Origin: Candidatus Parvarchaeota archaeon
GTDB taxonomy: Archaea > Nanobdellota > Nanobdellia > Parvarchaeales > Parvarchaeaceae
Assembly (NCBI GenBank): GCA_023378805.1
Contig: JAMCSQ010000031.1
Span: 1 to 21,602, forward strand
Reading direction: 5' to 3'
DNA: 21,602 nt
Positions 6,491-14,646 of this stretch are shown here, piece by piece (within the stretch, counting starts at the first letter, position 1; every line of letters begins with the position of its first letter). Made by a program: the position numbers and the translations under genes. The notes beneath the pieces were generated by a model, which did not search any database, was not told the DNA's origin, and saw nothing but the letters and a program-made list of their open reading frames with translations.

Positions 6491-7384
6491 TTATATATTA
6501 AGTTCACTTCTTACCCTGTTTATGTTTTCTATTCTTTTTTCTAAAGAAGGGTGTGTTGAAAATAAGTTTGTAAGAGCATGTACTGAAAAGTTATTTACTA
6601 TAAACAAAGAAGAATAAGCTCCCGGCTGTGGATTATTCTTTGTATTTCTGTTTAAGGCCGGCTTTCTGCGTGTTATACTGACATTGCTTATTTTTTTCAA
6701 TGAAGAAATTAATTGATCTGGTTTTTTTAGAAGTCTGACACTTCCTTCATCCGCATATGCTTCTCTGTCCCGGGATATACCTAACTGTACAAACATTGCA
6801 CCGATAGGTATGAGAATTGCTGCAATTATAAGTATTATAGCACTACTATTGTTTCTTTCATCGATTCCTCCGAAAAACTCGGAAAAAAGTATAATATTTC
6901 CAATGTAAGAAATAAGCGTAGCAATCGTAGCTGCTATAGATGATATTAAAATATCTTTATGGGTTATGTGGCTTATCTCATGCCCTATAACAGCTTCTAG
7001 TTCATCATCATTAAGCATTTGCAGTATACCATAGGTTGCTACTACTACAGCATGATTTTTATCTTTTCCCGTAGCAAATGCATTTGGAACATCTGTTGGC
7101 ATTATACCTATTCTTGGCATTGGTATATTTGCCTGCTGTGAAACCTCTTCAACGATATCGTAGAATCTTGGATTATCAGATCTTTCTATTATTTTACTTC
7201 TTGTCATCTTTATTGCTATAGAATCGCTTTTGAAGTATGAAAAGATGTTCATTGCCAGTGCTATAAAAAAGAAAATAGACATCCAAAGTAAAATTCCTCC
7301 TAGGAAGTATCCTACCAATGCTCCGAATCCTATAAGTATAAATGATAATACAGAGAATAATAATGATATCTTTGCAATTCCCAT
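6491..7384 (-). CDS. htpX: HtpX-type zinc metalloprotease (M48)
   Basis: 297-residue membrane protease that degrades misfolded membrane proteins in characterised bacteria. There are two N-terminal membrane segments (about 5-27 and 30-50), then the zinc site VIGHEISHITHKD with His135, Glu136 and His139, two further hydrophobic segments (about 145-170 and 182-203), and the third zinc ligand candidate Glu208 in SRDREAYADEG. The conserved FATGKDKNHAVVVATYGIL segment precedes the active site, and THPSLEKRI closes the domain. Length is normal for archaeal HtpX. TATA-like sequence at about 7404-7412 suggests its own leaderless start, inside the 34-base gap after the upstream gene. Confidence 0.92.
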   Translation of the reverse strand: MGIAKISLLFSVLSFILIGFGALVGYFLGGILLWMSIFFFIALAMNIFSYFKSDSIAIKMTRSKIIERSDNPRFYDIVEEVSQQANIPMPRIGIMPTDVPNAFATGKDKNHAVVVATYGILQMLNDDELEAVIGHEISHITHKDILISSIAATIATLISYIGNIILFSEFFGGIDERNNSSAIILIIAAILIPIGAMFVQLGISRDREAYADEGSVRLLKKPDQLISSLKKISNVSITRRKPALNRNTKNNPQPGAYSSLFIVNNFSVHALTNLFSTHPSLEKRIENINRVRSELNI

Positions 7385-7418
7385 ATAATACTTTGATAGA
7401 TTTAATATTTAATATTGT

Positions 7419-7910
7419 TTAGCCTATGTATTGCTCTTTATTGCTCTGCTTTTCCTTCTTTTTGAAGTATTCAAATGCACCGCTAATTATATTATTCAGT
7501 CTTTCTTTCATTTTATCGATTTTTTCCAAAGTTTCTTCATGTATCTTTATTAAATCTTCAGTGCTGTATCCTTTAAGGTTTGTAAGGACTTTTAGCAGAT
7601 AAAGAACATTTTCTGTGCATTCATCCGAAAGCTTTGATATTTCTTGCTGCTTGTTCTCTTCCTTTATGTATCTATTTATAACTATGTTTTCTTCTGAAGA
7701 AGGATTTGAATAGATTGCGAATATTATATCATTCATAGATCTAAGGTCCAAAAAGTCACCATCTACTAGCCAGTTCATGAACACTTTCTCGTCTGGAAAT
7801 ACATTATATTTATGTATCGGACTTAGACTCTGCGAATAATATTTATCTCTGTCCAATCCTTTAACTTTCAACTTTTCAAAGTAATAATCTACGTCTTTTT
7901 CCTCGTTCAT
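7419..7910 (-). CDS. Unrecognised soluble helical protein
   Basis: 163 residues, no signal peptide or membrane helix. The first half is mixed (SPIHKYNVFPDEKVFMNWLVDGDF), the second half strongly charged and helical, with a likely coiled coil at about 85-155 (heptad-like KIHEETLEKIDKMKERL). The C-terminus is Lys/Gln-rich. I do not recognise the family. It is divergently transcribed from the chaperone operon across an 84-base gap, and lies just upstream of htpX on the same strand, which hints at a link with protein quality control but proves nothing. An AT-rich TATA-like stretch at 7928-7940 lies 18-30 bases before its ATG. Confidence 0.7.
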   Translation of the reverse strand: MNEEKDVDYYFEKLKVKGLDRDKYYSQSLSPIHKYNVFPDEKVFMNWLVDGDFLDLRSMNDIIFAIYSNPSSEENIVINRYIKEENKQQEISKLSDECTENVLYLLKVLTNLKGYSTEDLIKIHEETLEKIDKMKERLNNIISGAFEYFKKKEKQSNKEQYIG

Positions 7911-7927
7911 TCTTCTTTAGAGCTTTT

Positions 7928-7940
7928 TTTATAAATATAT
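7928..7940 (-). promoter_or_regulatory. TATA region of the 7419-7910 gene
   Basis: Minus-strand sequence ATATATTTATAAA, centred about 24 bases before the ATG at 7910. It forms one half of a divergent promoter region shared with the chaperone operon. Confidence 0.45.
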
Positions 7941-7964
7941 ATTTTTCATTTTTATAGTGGAAAC

Positions 7965-7973
7965 TTTTAAATA
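7965..7973 (+). promoter_or_regulatory. TATA box of the chaperone operon
   Basis: TTTTAAATA centred about 26 bases before the ATG at 7995, with no ribosome binding site between, so the first gene is probably leaderless. No bacterial CIRCE operator is seen in the gap. Confidence 0.6.
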
Positions 7974-7994
7974 CTAATACTCTTATAGAATGCT

Positions 7995-8435
7995 ATGATA
8001 ATAAATTACTTGATAACTAAAGTAGATGCCAAAAGAGAGGACAATATCCCGCCTGAAACGCAGATGGGTATCTCAAATAATATAACTGTTCTAGACGTTG
8101 AAAAAGATGAGAAGTTCAAGGTCCTTAAATTTCAGTTCAGATTCGATGCAAAGTTCACTGCTAATAGTTCTGATGAACTCGGTCACATTGTAATAGAAGG
8201 TTTCATAGTGCACACTTCTGAGGATATCGATAAAATATATAATAAATGGCAGGATGAAAAGGTGCTTGACGATTCCATAACTGAAGAAGTACTGCAGACT
8301 AGCCTTAATATAAGCATAATAGAAGCAATGTCCCTTTCAAAGATGCTACAGCTTCCGTCAATCTTACCTTTGCCTAAAGTGTCAACTGAAAAGAAAGATG
8401 ATAAGAAGGAAAAGGATAAAAAGAGTAAAAATTAA
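7995..8435 (+). CDS. SecB-like chaperone candidate at the head of the DnaK operon
   Basis: 146 residues. Residues 1-85 alternate hydrophobic and polar positions as in a beta sheet (KFQFRFDAKFTANSSDELGH followed by IVIEGFIVHT). Two helices follow (about 76-85 and 97-115), then a LQLPSILPLPKVS segment and a Lys/Asp-rich tail (about 130-146). This order, strands then IxIxGxv, a helix containing a lone Trp, a long helix, then a proline-rich LP.ilPLP end, resembles the archaeal SecB-like family. SecB holds exported proteins unfolded in bacteria. Position ahead of grpE, dnaK and dnaJ supports a chaperone role. No sequence search was possible; the fold assignment is an inference from pattern. Confidence 0.5.
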   Translation: MIINYLITKVDAKREDNIPPETQMGISNNITVLDVEKDEKFKVLKFQFRFDAKFTANSSDELGHIVIEGFIVHTSEDIDKIYNKWQDEKVLDDSITEEVLQTSLNISIIEAMSLSKMLQLPSILPLPKVSTEKKDDKKEKDKKSKN

Positions 8436-8483
8436 TAAAAATAGATATTACTAATAAAATTATAATAATATTAAGCTAATTTT

Positions 8484-8936
8484 ATGGAAGAAAATAAAAA
8501 TGCTGCGCAAGATGCAAATGCCGGAAAGCAGGAAGAACAGAACGAAGAAGATTACAAGTCTAAGTATATGTATCTGCTTGCAGAGGTTGACAATTACAAA
8601 AAATCAAAGGAAAAGGAGTTGGTTGAATATATGAAGTATTCAAATGAACGTCTTGTAATAGATCTACTCAAAGTACTGGATGATTTTGAAAGCGTATTGA
8701 AGCAGGATAAGGATGAAAAAGTGCAAGCGCTTTATAAAGCATTAGTCTCTGTATTGTCGTATTATGGCTTAGAAATGATGGAAGTCTTAGGCAAAGATTT
8801 TTCATCTGATATAGCAGAAGTGGTGGCGACTGAAGAAAGTAAAGAAGAAAAGGGAAAGATAATCGAGGAGGTGCAGAAAGGTTATAAACTTAACGGAAAA
8901 ATAATAAGGTATCCGAAAGTTAAAATCAGTGTATGA
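8484..8936 (+). CDS. grpE: GrpE nucleotide exchange factor
   Basis: 150 residues. It releases ADP from DnaK. It has a polar N-terminal tail (1-22), a long coiled-coil helix containing YLLAEVDNYKKSKEKEL (about 29-50) where the family has an AEf-NyrkR motif, a NERLVIDLLKVLDDFE segment (about 54-69), and a beta domain near the end (KGYKLNGKIIRYPKVKISV) whose GY-l-grvlRpa-V pattern is typical. In the C-terminal motif the usual Arg-Pro is Arg-Tyr-Pro. It overlaps dnaK by four bases (ATGA), implying coupling. AT-rich sequence at 8457-8470 may give an additional promoter. Confidence 0.9.
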   Translation: MEENKNAAQDANAGKQEEQNEEDYKSKYMYLLAEVDNYKKSKEKELVEYMKYSNERLVIDLLKVLDDFESVLKQDKDEKVQALYKALVSVLSYYGLEMMEVLGKDFSSDIAEVVATEESKEEKGKIIEEVQKGYKLNGKIIRYPKVKISV

Positions 8937-10786
8937 CAGAAAAGGAAAAGATAATAGGAATAGATCTGGGAACTTCAAATTCGCAGGCAGCAGTTGTAAT
9001 GGCTGGAAAACCTACAATAATACCAAGTGCAGAAGGCGCAACAATAGCTGGCAAGATGTTTCCTTCAGTGGTTGCATTCACAAAAGACAATCAAATTCTA
9101 GTTGGAGAACCTGCAAGAAGGCAGGCCGTTTCAAATCCGCAGAATACTATATTCGCAGCAAAGAGAAAGATGGGTAGCGATTACAAGTATAACATAAATA
9201 ACAAGGAATATACTCCTCAACAGATATCCGCCTTTATATTACAGAAAATAAAAAGAGATGCAGAAGCATTTCTTGGGACAGGGGTTAAAAAGGCAGTAAT
9301 AACGGTTCCTGCCTATTTCAATGACAATCAAAGGCAAGCAACTAAAGATGCAGGAAGCATAGCCGGTTTAGATGTCGTAAGAATAATAAATGAACCAACT
9401 GCTGCTGCCATGGCTTACGGTTTGGATAAATCCGCAGATATCAAGGTTTTAGTGTATGACCTTGGCGGAGGAACGCTTGATGTAACATTAATGGAAATAT
9501 CCGCTGGTACATTTGAGGTTTTGGCCACATCAGGGGATGTAGAACTTGGTGGTGTAGACATGGACAATGCTCTGATAGATTACATAGTAAAAGATTTCAA
9601 AACAAAAGAGAATTTTGATATCAGCAAGGACAAAGTAGCAATGCAAAGGGTAAGGGACGCGGCGGAGAAGGCAAAGATAGAGCTTTCAACAGTTCTTGAA
9701 ACAGAGATAAACCTTCCTTATATAACTGTCGTTAATAACTCTCCAAAGAATCTAGAGATTAGGATATCCAGAGCTACTTTAGAAAATCTTGTAAGACCTA
9801 TAATAGAGAGGTCAAGGCAGCCGATAGAAAACGTTCTTAAGGACGCAAGTATTGACAAGGAAAAAGTATCGAAGATAATATTGGTAGGCGGTCCTACAAG
9901 GATGCCGATAGTCCAGAAATTCCTTACTGATATTTTCGGAGAAAAACTTGAAAGAGGAGTGGACCCAATGGAAGCAGTAGCTTTGGGAGCGGCTATCCAA
10001 GGTGCGGTCTTGGCAGGAGAAATCAAGGACATAGTGCTTTTGGATGTAACACCTTTAACACTTAGCATAGAAACGCTGGGCGGTGTTTCAACGCCTATAA
10101 TTGAAAGAAACAGTACCATACCAATAAAAGTAAGCAAGGTTTTTTCAACAGCCGATGACTATCAGACAAGTGTTACTATAAATGTTCTTCAGGGAGAAAG
10201 ACCTCTTGCAAGAGATAATATCAGTCTTGGTAGCTTTAATCTTGAAGGTATACCTCCTGCACCTAGGGGAGTACCTCAGATAGAGGTAACTTTTGACATA
10301 GACGCTAATGGAATACTAAATGTTTCTGCAAAGGACAAAGCTACTGGAAAGACACAGAAGATAACAATATCTGCTCCACACAAGCTTTCAAAGGAAGAGA
10401 TAGACAAGATGATGCAGGCTGCAAAGGAAAATGAAGAAAAAGACAAGAAAATAAAGGAATTAATCGAGGCCAAGAACAACGTTTCTGCTCTGGCCTATTC
10501 CCTTGAAAAGACACTAAATGATTTCAAGGATAAAATCACTGAGGAAGAGAAGAACGAGGCCGATGAGATAACTAAGAGGATAAAGGAAGACACGGCAAAA
10601 GAAGATGTTACTATTGAACAGGTAAATGAAGACAAGGATAAATTGACAGCAATTATAAATAAACTAAGTTCGAAAATTTATAGCCAGCAGGGCCAGACTC
10701 AACAGAATGATACTCAGCAAGATACTCAGGGGAATGATGGAAACAATAATAATCCGCAAAATGGAGAAGAAAATAGCGGAAGTTAA
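8933..10786 (+). CDS. dnaK: Chaperone DnaK (Hsp70)
   Basis: 617 residues. ATP-driven folding chaperone. The nucleotide-binding domain (about 1-370) shows GIDLGTSNSQAAV, the VITVPAYFNDNQRQATKDAG block, INEPTAAAMAYGL, VYDLGGGTLDVTL and VGGPTRMP. The DVTPLTLSIETLGG linker leads to the substrate-binding domain and a helical lid (about 490-590). The tail (about 583-617) is rich in Gln, Asn and Gly. The segment after KRKMGSDYKY is short, lacking the insert of proteobacterial DnaK and matching Gram-positive and archaeal forms, which fits the accepted bacterial origin of archaeal DnaK. It lies between grpE (4-base overlap) and dnaJ (31-base gap). Confidence 0.97.
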   Translation: MTEKEKIIGIDLGTSNSQAAVVMAGKPTIIPSAEGATIAGKMFPSVVAFTKDNQILVGEPARRQAVSNPQNTIFAAKRKMGSDYKYNINNKEYTPQQISAFILQKIKRDAEAFLGTGVKKAVITVPAYFNDNQRQATKDAGSIAGLDVVRIINEPTAAAMAYGLDKSADIKVLVYDLGGGTLDVTLMEISAGTFEVLATSGDVELGGVDMDNALIDYIVKDFKTKENFDISKDKVAMQRVRDAAEKAKIELSTVLETEINLPYITVVNNSPKNLEIRISRATLENLVRPIIERSRQPIENVLKDASIDKEKVSKIILVGGPTRMPIVQKFLTDIFGEKLERGVDPMEAVALGAAIQGAVLAGEIKDIVLLDVTPLTLSIETLGGVSTPIIERNSTIPIKVSKVFSTADDYQTSVTINVLQGERPLARDNISLGSFNLEGIPPAPRGVPQIEVTFDIDANGILNVSAKDKATGKTQKITISAPHKLSKEEIDKMMQAAKENEEKDKKIKELIEAKNNVSALAYSLEKTLNDFKDKITEEEKNEADEITKRIKEDTAKEDVTIEQVNEDKDKLTAIINKLSSKIYSQQGQTQQNDTQQDTQGNDGNNNNPQNGEENSGS

Positions 10787-10817
10787 AGATTATTAGCAGT
10801 CTTTTCTTTAGAATAAT

Positions 10818-11834
10818 ATGGATGATCCTTATCGTGTGTTAGGTGTAAGTCCTAATGCATCGGAAGAAGAGATTAAAAAGGCTTTTAAGACCTTAGCTAA
10901 AAAATATCATCCAGACTTAAATCCAGGCGATAAAAAGGCTGAAGAAAAGTTCAAGGAGATAAATGAAGCGTATAGAATACTTATGAACAAAGGGGGCGGT
11001 TCCTCACAGCAGGAAAGCAGCGATCAAGGCTTTAATTTCAACGACTTCAACGACATATTTAATTTTCGTGGATTTGAGGATATATTCAGAAATTTCGGCT
11101 TTTCGTCAAAAGGAGAAGATTTAAGGTATGATTTAGATATAACTTTAGAAGAGGTATTCACTCCTACTGTAAAAACTTTTAATATAAAACATAGGGTGAT
11201 ATGTTCTGTTTGTTCTGGTTCAGGGGCAAAGGAAAGAGAGAAATGTCCGAAATGTCACGGTAGCGGAAAAATACGTAGGAACATGCATCAATTTGGATCA
11301 AACGTTATATTCACTACTACCTGTGATAGGTGCGGTGGAACCGGATTTGTAGTTAAAAAGAGATGCGATAACTGTAATGGTACTGGTTTTGTAGTAAAAG
11401 ATGAAATGCTTTCTGTTCCAATAAGGAGAGGAGTAAAAGAAGGAGAGTATACCATAATAAAAGGCAAGGGAGAACCTTCAGTTAACGGAGAAAATGGAGA
11501 TCTATATGTGTTTTTCCACATAAGAAAAAGCGATACCTATAGCATATCTGGAAACGACCTGAGAACTAGGTTATATCTCGATTTAAGGGATATTCTTAAT
11601 GGCATAGAGTTAGATCTACCAACTCCCTGGGGAAGTGAAAGGATTACAGTGAGTGCAGGCGAAACAGGCCCTTTGATAATTAAGGGAAAAGGACTTTATG
11701 GCCAGAATGGGCAAAGAGGCAATCTCATAATAGATATCGCTATAGACCTTCCTAAAAAACTCGGAACAAAGGAATTGAATGAAATAGAAAGAGCATTGGG
11801 AGAAAGAAGAGGGCCACATATCTCCGCAGATTAA
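10818..11834 (+). CDS. dnaJ: Co-chaperone DnaJ (Hsp40)
   Basis: 338 residues, somewhat shorter than the usual 370-390. The J domain (1-63) has the HPD motif at 31-33 needed to stimulate DnaK. A short Gly/Phe/Asn-rich linker (about 65-100, with FNDFNDIFNFRGF) follows. The zinc domain has four CxxCxGxG repeats at Cys129/132, Cys143/146, Cys169/172 and Cys183/186, all intact. Two beta domains complete it; the family's C-terminal dimerisation tail appears shortened, ending GERRGPHISAD. It follows dnaK by 31 bases without a clear ribosome binding site and precedes the glycosyltransferase by one base. Confidence 0.96.
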   Translation: MDDPYRVLGVSPNASEEEIKKAFKTLAKKYHPDLNPGDKKAEEKFKEINEAYRILMNKGGGSSQQESSDQGFNFNDFNDIFNFRGFEDIFRNFGFSSKGEDLRYDLDITLEEVFTPTVKTFNIKHRVICSVCSGSGAKEREKCPKCHGSGKIRRNMHQFGSNVIFTTTCDRCGGTGFVVKKRCDNCNGTGFVVKDEMLSVPIRRGVKEGEYTIIKGKGEPSVNGENGDLYVFFHIRKSDTYSISGNDLRTRLYLDLRDILNGIELDLPTPWGSERITVSAGETGPLIIKGKGLYGQNGQRGNLIIDIAIDLPKKLGTKELNEIERALGERRGPHISAD

Positions 11835-11835
11835 G

Positions 11836-12972
11836 ATGGAAACGCTAAAAATAGCATTTTATACAGACAGTTACCTTCCATCCAGAGATGGAGTTGTAAC
11901 CTCTATAATTAATACAAAAAAAGAATTGGAAAGAAGGGGGCATGAAGTTTATGTGTTTGCTTCAGGTGGAAGCGAAACAGTCAAACTTGCAAAAAAAGAC
12001 AAAAGGCTATATGTTATAAAAGGGATGCAGTTTAAAAAGTACCCTCAGTACACAATGGGTTTGATAAGCCGTGAAAGCTCGCATGTAATGGAGATAATGC
12101 CAGATATAATACACGCTCACACCCCTTTTACAGCTGGTTTGTTTGCATACAGAGCAAGTATCCAGCTTAATTCAAAATTTATAGGAACATTTCATACAAT
12201 GGTGTTTTCTGATGAAGCTATATCCGCTTATTTTATTAATAACAGAGCGGCGATAAAAATAAGTAGATTTGTGGTTATGCGTTATCTAAAGTGGTTTTAC
12301 TCAAAGACCGATAGTATAATCGCGCCTACAATGTATGTAAAAAGGATACTAGAGAACAGCGGTTTAAGGAATATAAAAATTATTCCAACTGGGGTAGACT
12401 TTGATTCAATGAAAAGAGAGAAAAGGGAAAAGGCAAGAATACAGCTGGGGCTAAAAAGCAAAGACAAAATAATATTATATTTTGGTAGGGTAAGCAGGGA
12501 AAAGAATATAGACATCCTTATAAAAGCTGCAAAACCGCTGTCTGCAAGTGGTTTTAAGGTGATAATAGCGGGTTTTGGACCATACATTAAGGAGCTTGTT
12601 TCATTGAGCAAAAGAATTGGTAACAGAAACGTTATATTTACTGGATTCGTAAAAGAAAAAGACATACCTCTTTACTATTCTGCTTCAGATCTTCTTTGTA
12701 ATCCTTCTACTTTTGAAACGCAGGGAATTGTAGATTTGTATGCCTCTTTCTATAGACTGCCAATTCTTCTGCCTGAAAAGGGTGCACAGGAGGAGCTGTT
12801 TAATTATGCGAAATGTGGTGAAAGATTTAATGCGCACAGCGTAAAGGATCTTGTAGAAAAAGCTAACGCAATATATGATCATTCTGATAGGTATAAATTT
12901 GATGGAATAGTAAAGGAATTTGATATAAAGAGAACAGTGGATAAACTTATAGCGCTTTACAATAAAATTTAA
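11836..12972 (+). CDS. GT4-family glycosyltransferase with an altered EX7E motif
   Basis: 378 residues, GT-B fold. The N-terminal Rossmann half has YLPSRDGVVTSIINTKKELE (typical of diacylglycerol glucosyltransferase-like GT4 proteins), PDIIHAHTPF and GTFHTM. The C-terminal half has IPTGVDFD, LYFGRVSREKNIDILI (sugar-nucleotide binding) and PSTFETQGIVDLYA. In the last motif the first Glu of EX7E is kept but the second is Tyr, with an Asp two residues earlier. It probably transfers a hexose from a nucleotide sugar to a lipid or surface glycan. It starts one base after the dnaJ stop, so it is probably read with the chaperone operon, an unusual partnership. Confidence 0.88.
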   Translation: METLKIAFYTDSYLPSRDGVVTSIINTKKELERRGHEVYVFASGGSETVKLAKKDKRLYVIKGMQFKKYPQYTMGLISRESSHVMEIMPDIIHAHTPFTAGLFAYRASIQLNSKFIGTFHTMVFSDEAISAYFINNRAAIKISRFVVMRYLKWFYSKTDSIIAPTMYVKRILENSGLRNIKIIPTGVDFDSMKREKREKARIQLGLKSKDKIILYFGRVSREKNIDILIKAAKPLSASGFKVIIAGFGPYIKELVSLSKRIGNRNVIFTGFVKEKDIPLYYSASDLLCNPSTFETQGIVDLYASFYRLPILLPEKGAQEELFNYAKCGERFNAHSVKDLVEKANAIYDHSDRYKFDGIVKEFDIKRTVDKLIALYNKI

Positions 12973-12983
12973 ATGCTTAAATC

Positions 12984-12991
12984 TATTTAAT
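12984..12991 (+). promoter_or_regulatory. TATA box of the 13013 surface-protein gene
   Basis: TATTTAAT centred about 25 bases before the ATG at 13013, with no ribosome binding site, as for other leaderless units in this window. Confidence 0.5.
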
Positions 12992-13012
12992 ACTAAAAAT
13001 ACTTCTATTGTT

Positions 13013-14449
13013 ATGAACAAGGCAGCAAAGAATCTAGTGATATTTACTATTATACTGTTATCTGCAGTATTCTTAGTTGGGAATGTCCATGCTTTGAAGG
13101 TAAGTCCTAATTCTATAACCGTTCAAAGCAATGCCGTTTCATACTTTAATTTTACTTTTTATAATAACCAGAACACAACGCAAAATATATCTCTAAATTT
13201 AGGAAGGACATCCATAATCTATTCCGGCTATTTTGACAGCATAGGGGCATTCCCCCAGAGTTTTGAGCTTTTACCGGGTCAGACAAAAACGGTGCTTTTC
13301 TCTTTTGAATCAAAGAGTGTTTTCTTCTCATACCCGATAACACTGCAGATACTTTATAGTGATAATGGAATACCTGATTACTTTAATCTAAGTGCGGCGA
13401 TAATACCACTGGCAAAAACATCTATATATCTTTATTCAATCAATTCCTCAAAGTCATTCTATCCTTACAATGATATTTACTTTCAGGTAAACGTGATGAA
13501 CTCTTTAGGACAGACCGGTTTGATACTGCCTTTTGTCTATAATCTATCAAGCAATGGGAAGTTGGTTTATTCCTCGTCAAAAAATGAAGTGATAGGAACT
13601 TTAGGTTTGAATTCATTTAACTTCTCGATTCCAATAAACGCTTTAAGTTATCTTATACCCCCTGGAAAATACAACATATCAATTTATACAAATTACAATA
13701 AGAATTCGTCTACATTATACTTTCCAGTAAACATACTTACATATTATAATCCAGTGGTAAGCAAAACATCCAGTTTCAATATTTTTGGAGGCAGCGCTTC
13801 GATAACCGTTAAGAATGAAGGAAACGTTCCTATAAACCAGAGCGCGATTGATTTGAGCATAAGCAACTTTAATTCATTGTTTTTAACTTCTAAATCTTCA
13901 TCTAATGGTTCTGTTGTAGTTGCGAATAACTTAATCAAGCCATCAATCAAATTACTAATGCCTGGGCAAAGCATAACTTTACAGTATTCTGTCTCTTATT
14001 ACCCAATATACCTTATAGTCTTGATAATAGCGTTGGCATTTATAATATTTCTTTATTTCAATAGGAAGGTAGTATTCAAAAAGGAAGTGATAGAACACAA
14101 GGCCATAGATGGATTTATAGACATAAAAATAGCTTTGAGGCTCAAGAATATTTCAAGAAAGAAAATATATAGCATAGAATTACAGGATGAGATACCTCCA
14201 AATTCATTGAAGATAGCAAAAGCAGGCCAGAAGGAAGGAAAAATAACAAAGCATGGCAATAAAATGCTCATTTCTTGGAAGGAAGAAGAGCTTAATCCAA
14301 ATGATGAAATAATAGTCATGTACGAAGTAAAAAGCAAGATAGGCATAGTTGGGAACTTTGAATTGGATAAGGCAAACGTAAAATTCGATTTCAATGGAAG
14401 AAACTACAAAAAGAACTCTAATTCTTTGGTTCTTCACATAAAAACTTAA
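13013..14449 (+). CDS. Membrane-anchored surface protein with Ig-like domains
   Basis: 478 residues, family not recognised. A signal peptide is clear (Lys-containing start, hydrophobic core 8-22, cut site near VHA-LKV at 27). Residues 28-328 are beta-rich, Ser/Asn/Tyr-rich, with about ten N-x-S/T sequons, consistent with an N-glycosylated extracytoplasmic region. A membrane helix (about 330-350) is followed by NRKVVFKKEV, a positive stop-transfer segment. The last 120 residues resemble a DUF11/CARDB-like beta domain (LQDEIPPNSLKI, then MLISWKEEELNPNDEIIVMYEV) and contain only one sequon, NIS. By simple topology this domain would be cytoplasmic, odd for such a fold. It lies 40 bases after the glycosyltransferase, with its own TATA box. 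Confidence 0.85.
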   Translation: MNKAAKNLVIFTIILLSAVFLVGNVHALKVSPNSITVQSNAVSYFNFTFYNNQNTTQNISLNLGRTSIIYSGYFDSIGAFPQSFELLPGQTKTVLFSFESKSVFFSYPITLQILYSDNGIPDYFNLSAAIIPLAKTSIYLYSINSSKSFYPYNDIYFQVNVMNSLGQTGLILPFVYNLSSNGKLVYSSSKNEVIGTLGLNSFNFSIPINALSYLIPPGKYNISIYTNYNKNSSTLYFPVNILTYYNPVVSKTSSFNIFGGSASITVKNEGNVPINQSAIDLSISNFNSLFLTSKSSSNGSVVVANNLIKPSIKLLMPGQSITLQYSVSYYPIYLIVLIIALAFIIFLYFNRKVVFKKEVIEHKAIDGFIDIKIALRLKNISRKKIYSIELQDEIPPNSLKIAKAGQKEGKITKHGNKMLISWKEEELNPNDEIIVMYEVKSKIGIVGNFELDKANVKFDFNGRNYKKNSNSLVLHIKT

Positions 14450-14479
14450 TATTAAGATGAATATTAAAAACGAATAAAA

Positions 14480-14489
14480 CTTTAAATAG
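14480..14489 (+). promoter_or_regulatory. TATA box of tRNA-Asp
   Basis: CTTTAAATAG centred about 32 bases before the mature 5' end of the tRNA, leaving a short leader for RNase P to remove. Confidence 0.45.
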
Positions 14490-14516
14490 TTGTAGCTGAT
14501 TTTTTAAAGAATATAA

Positions 14517-14589
14517 GCCCCGATAGTCTAGTGGCCTAGGATAGTGCCCTGTCACGGCATTGACGCGGGTCCGAATCCCGCTCGGGGCG
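14517..14589 (+). tRNA. tRNA-Asp with anticodon GTC
   Basis: 73 bases. The acceptor stem GCCCCGA/TCGGGGC has 7 pairs and discriminator G. The anticodon stem GTGCC/GGCAT encloses CTGTCAC, anticodon GTC. The T stem is GCGGG/CCCGC with loop TCCGAAT. The D stem uses G-U pairs. Neither an intron nor CCA is encoded. Confidence 0.95.
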
Positions 14590-14617
14590 CTTTTGATTAT
14601 TTGCAAGGATACAAAAG

Positions 14618-14626
14618 TTTATATTA
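14618..14626 (+). promoter_or_regulatory. TATA box of the ABC exporter operon
   Basis: TTTATATTA, centred about 25 bases before the ATG at 14647, predicts a leaderless mRNA. An AAGGTG at 14630-14635 is too far from the ATG to serve as a standard ribosome binding site. Confidence 0.5.
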
Positions 14627-14646
14627 ATAAAGGTGTATTATAGCCA

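Noticed and set aside
7911..7994. Bacterial CIRCE operator for HrcA ahead of the chaperone operon
   Set aside because: No TTAGCACTC-type inverted repeat is present; only archaeal TATA-like sequences are seen.
8929..9177. Overlapping plus-strand ORF at the start of dnaK
   Set aside because: It is a frame-shifted shadow of dnaK with a low-complexity Asn/Arg/Ser product.
14418..14606. Minus-strand ORF over tRNA-Asp
   Set aside because: It reads antisense through the tRNA; the GIRTRV and YPRPLDYRGL stretches are the well-known false translation of a tRNA gene.
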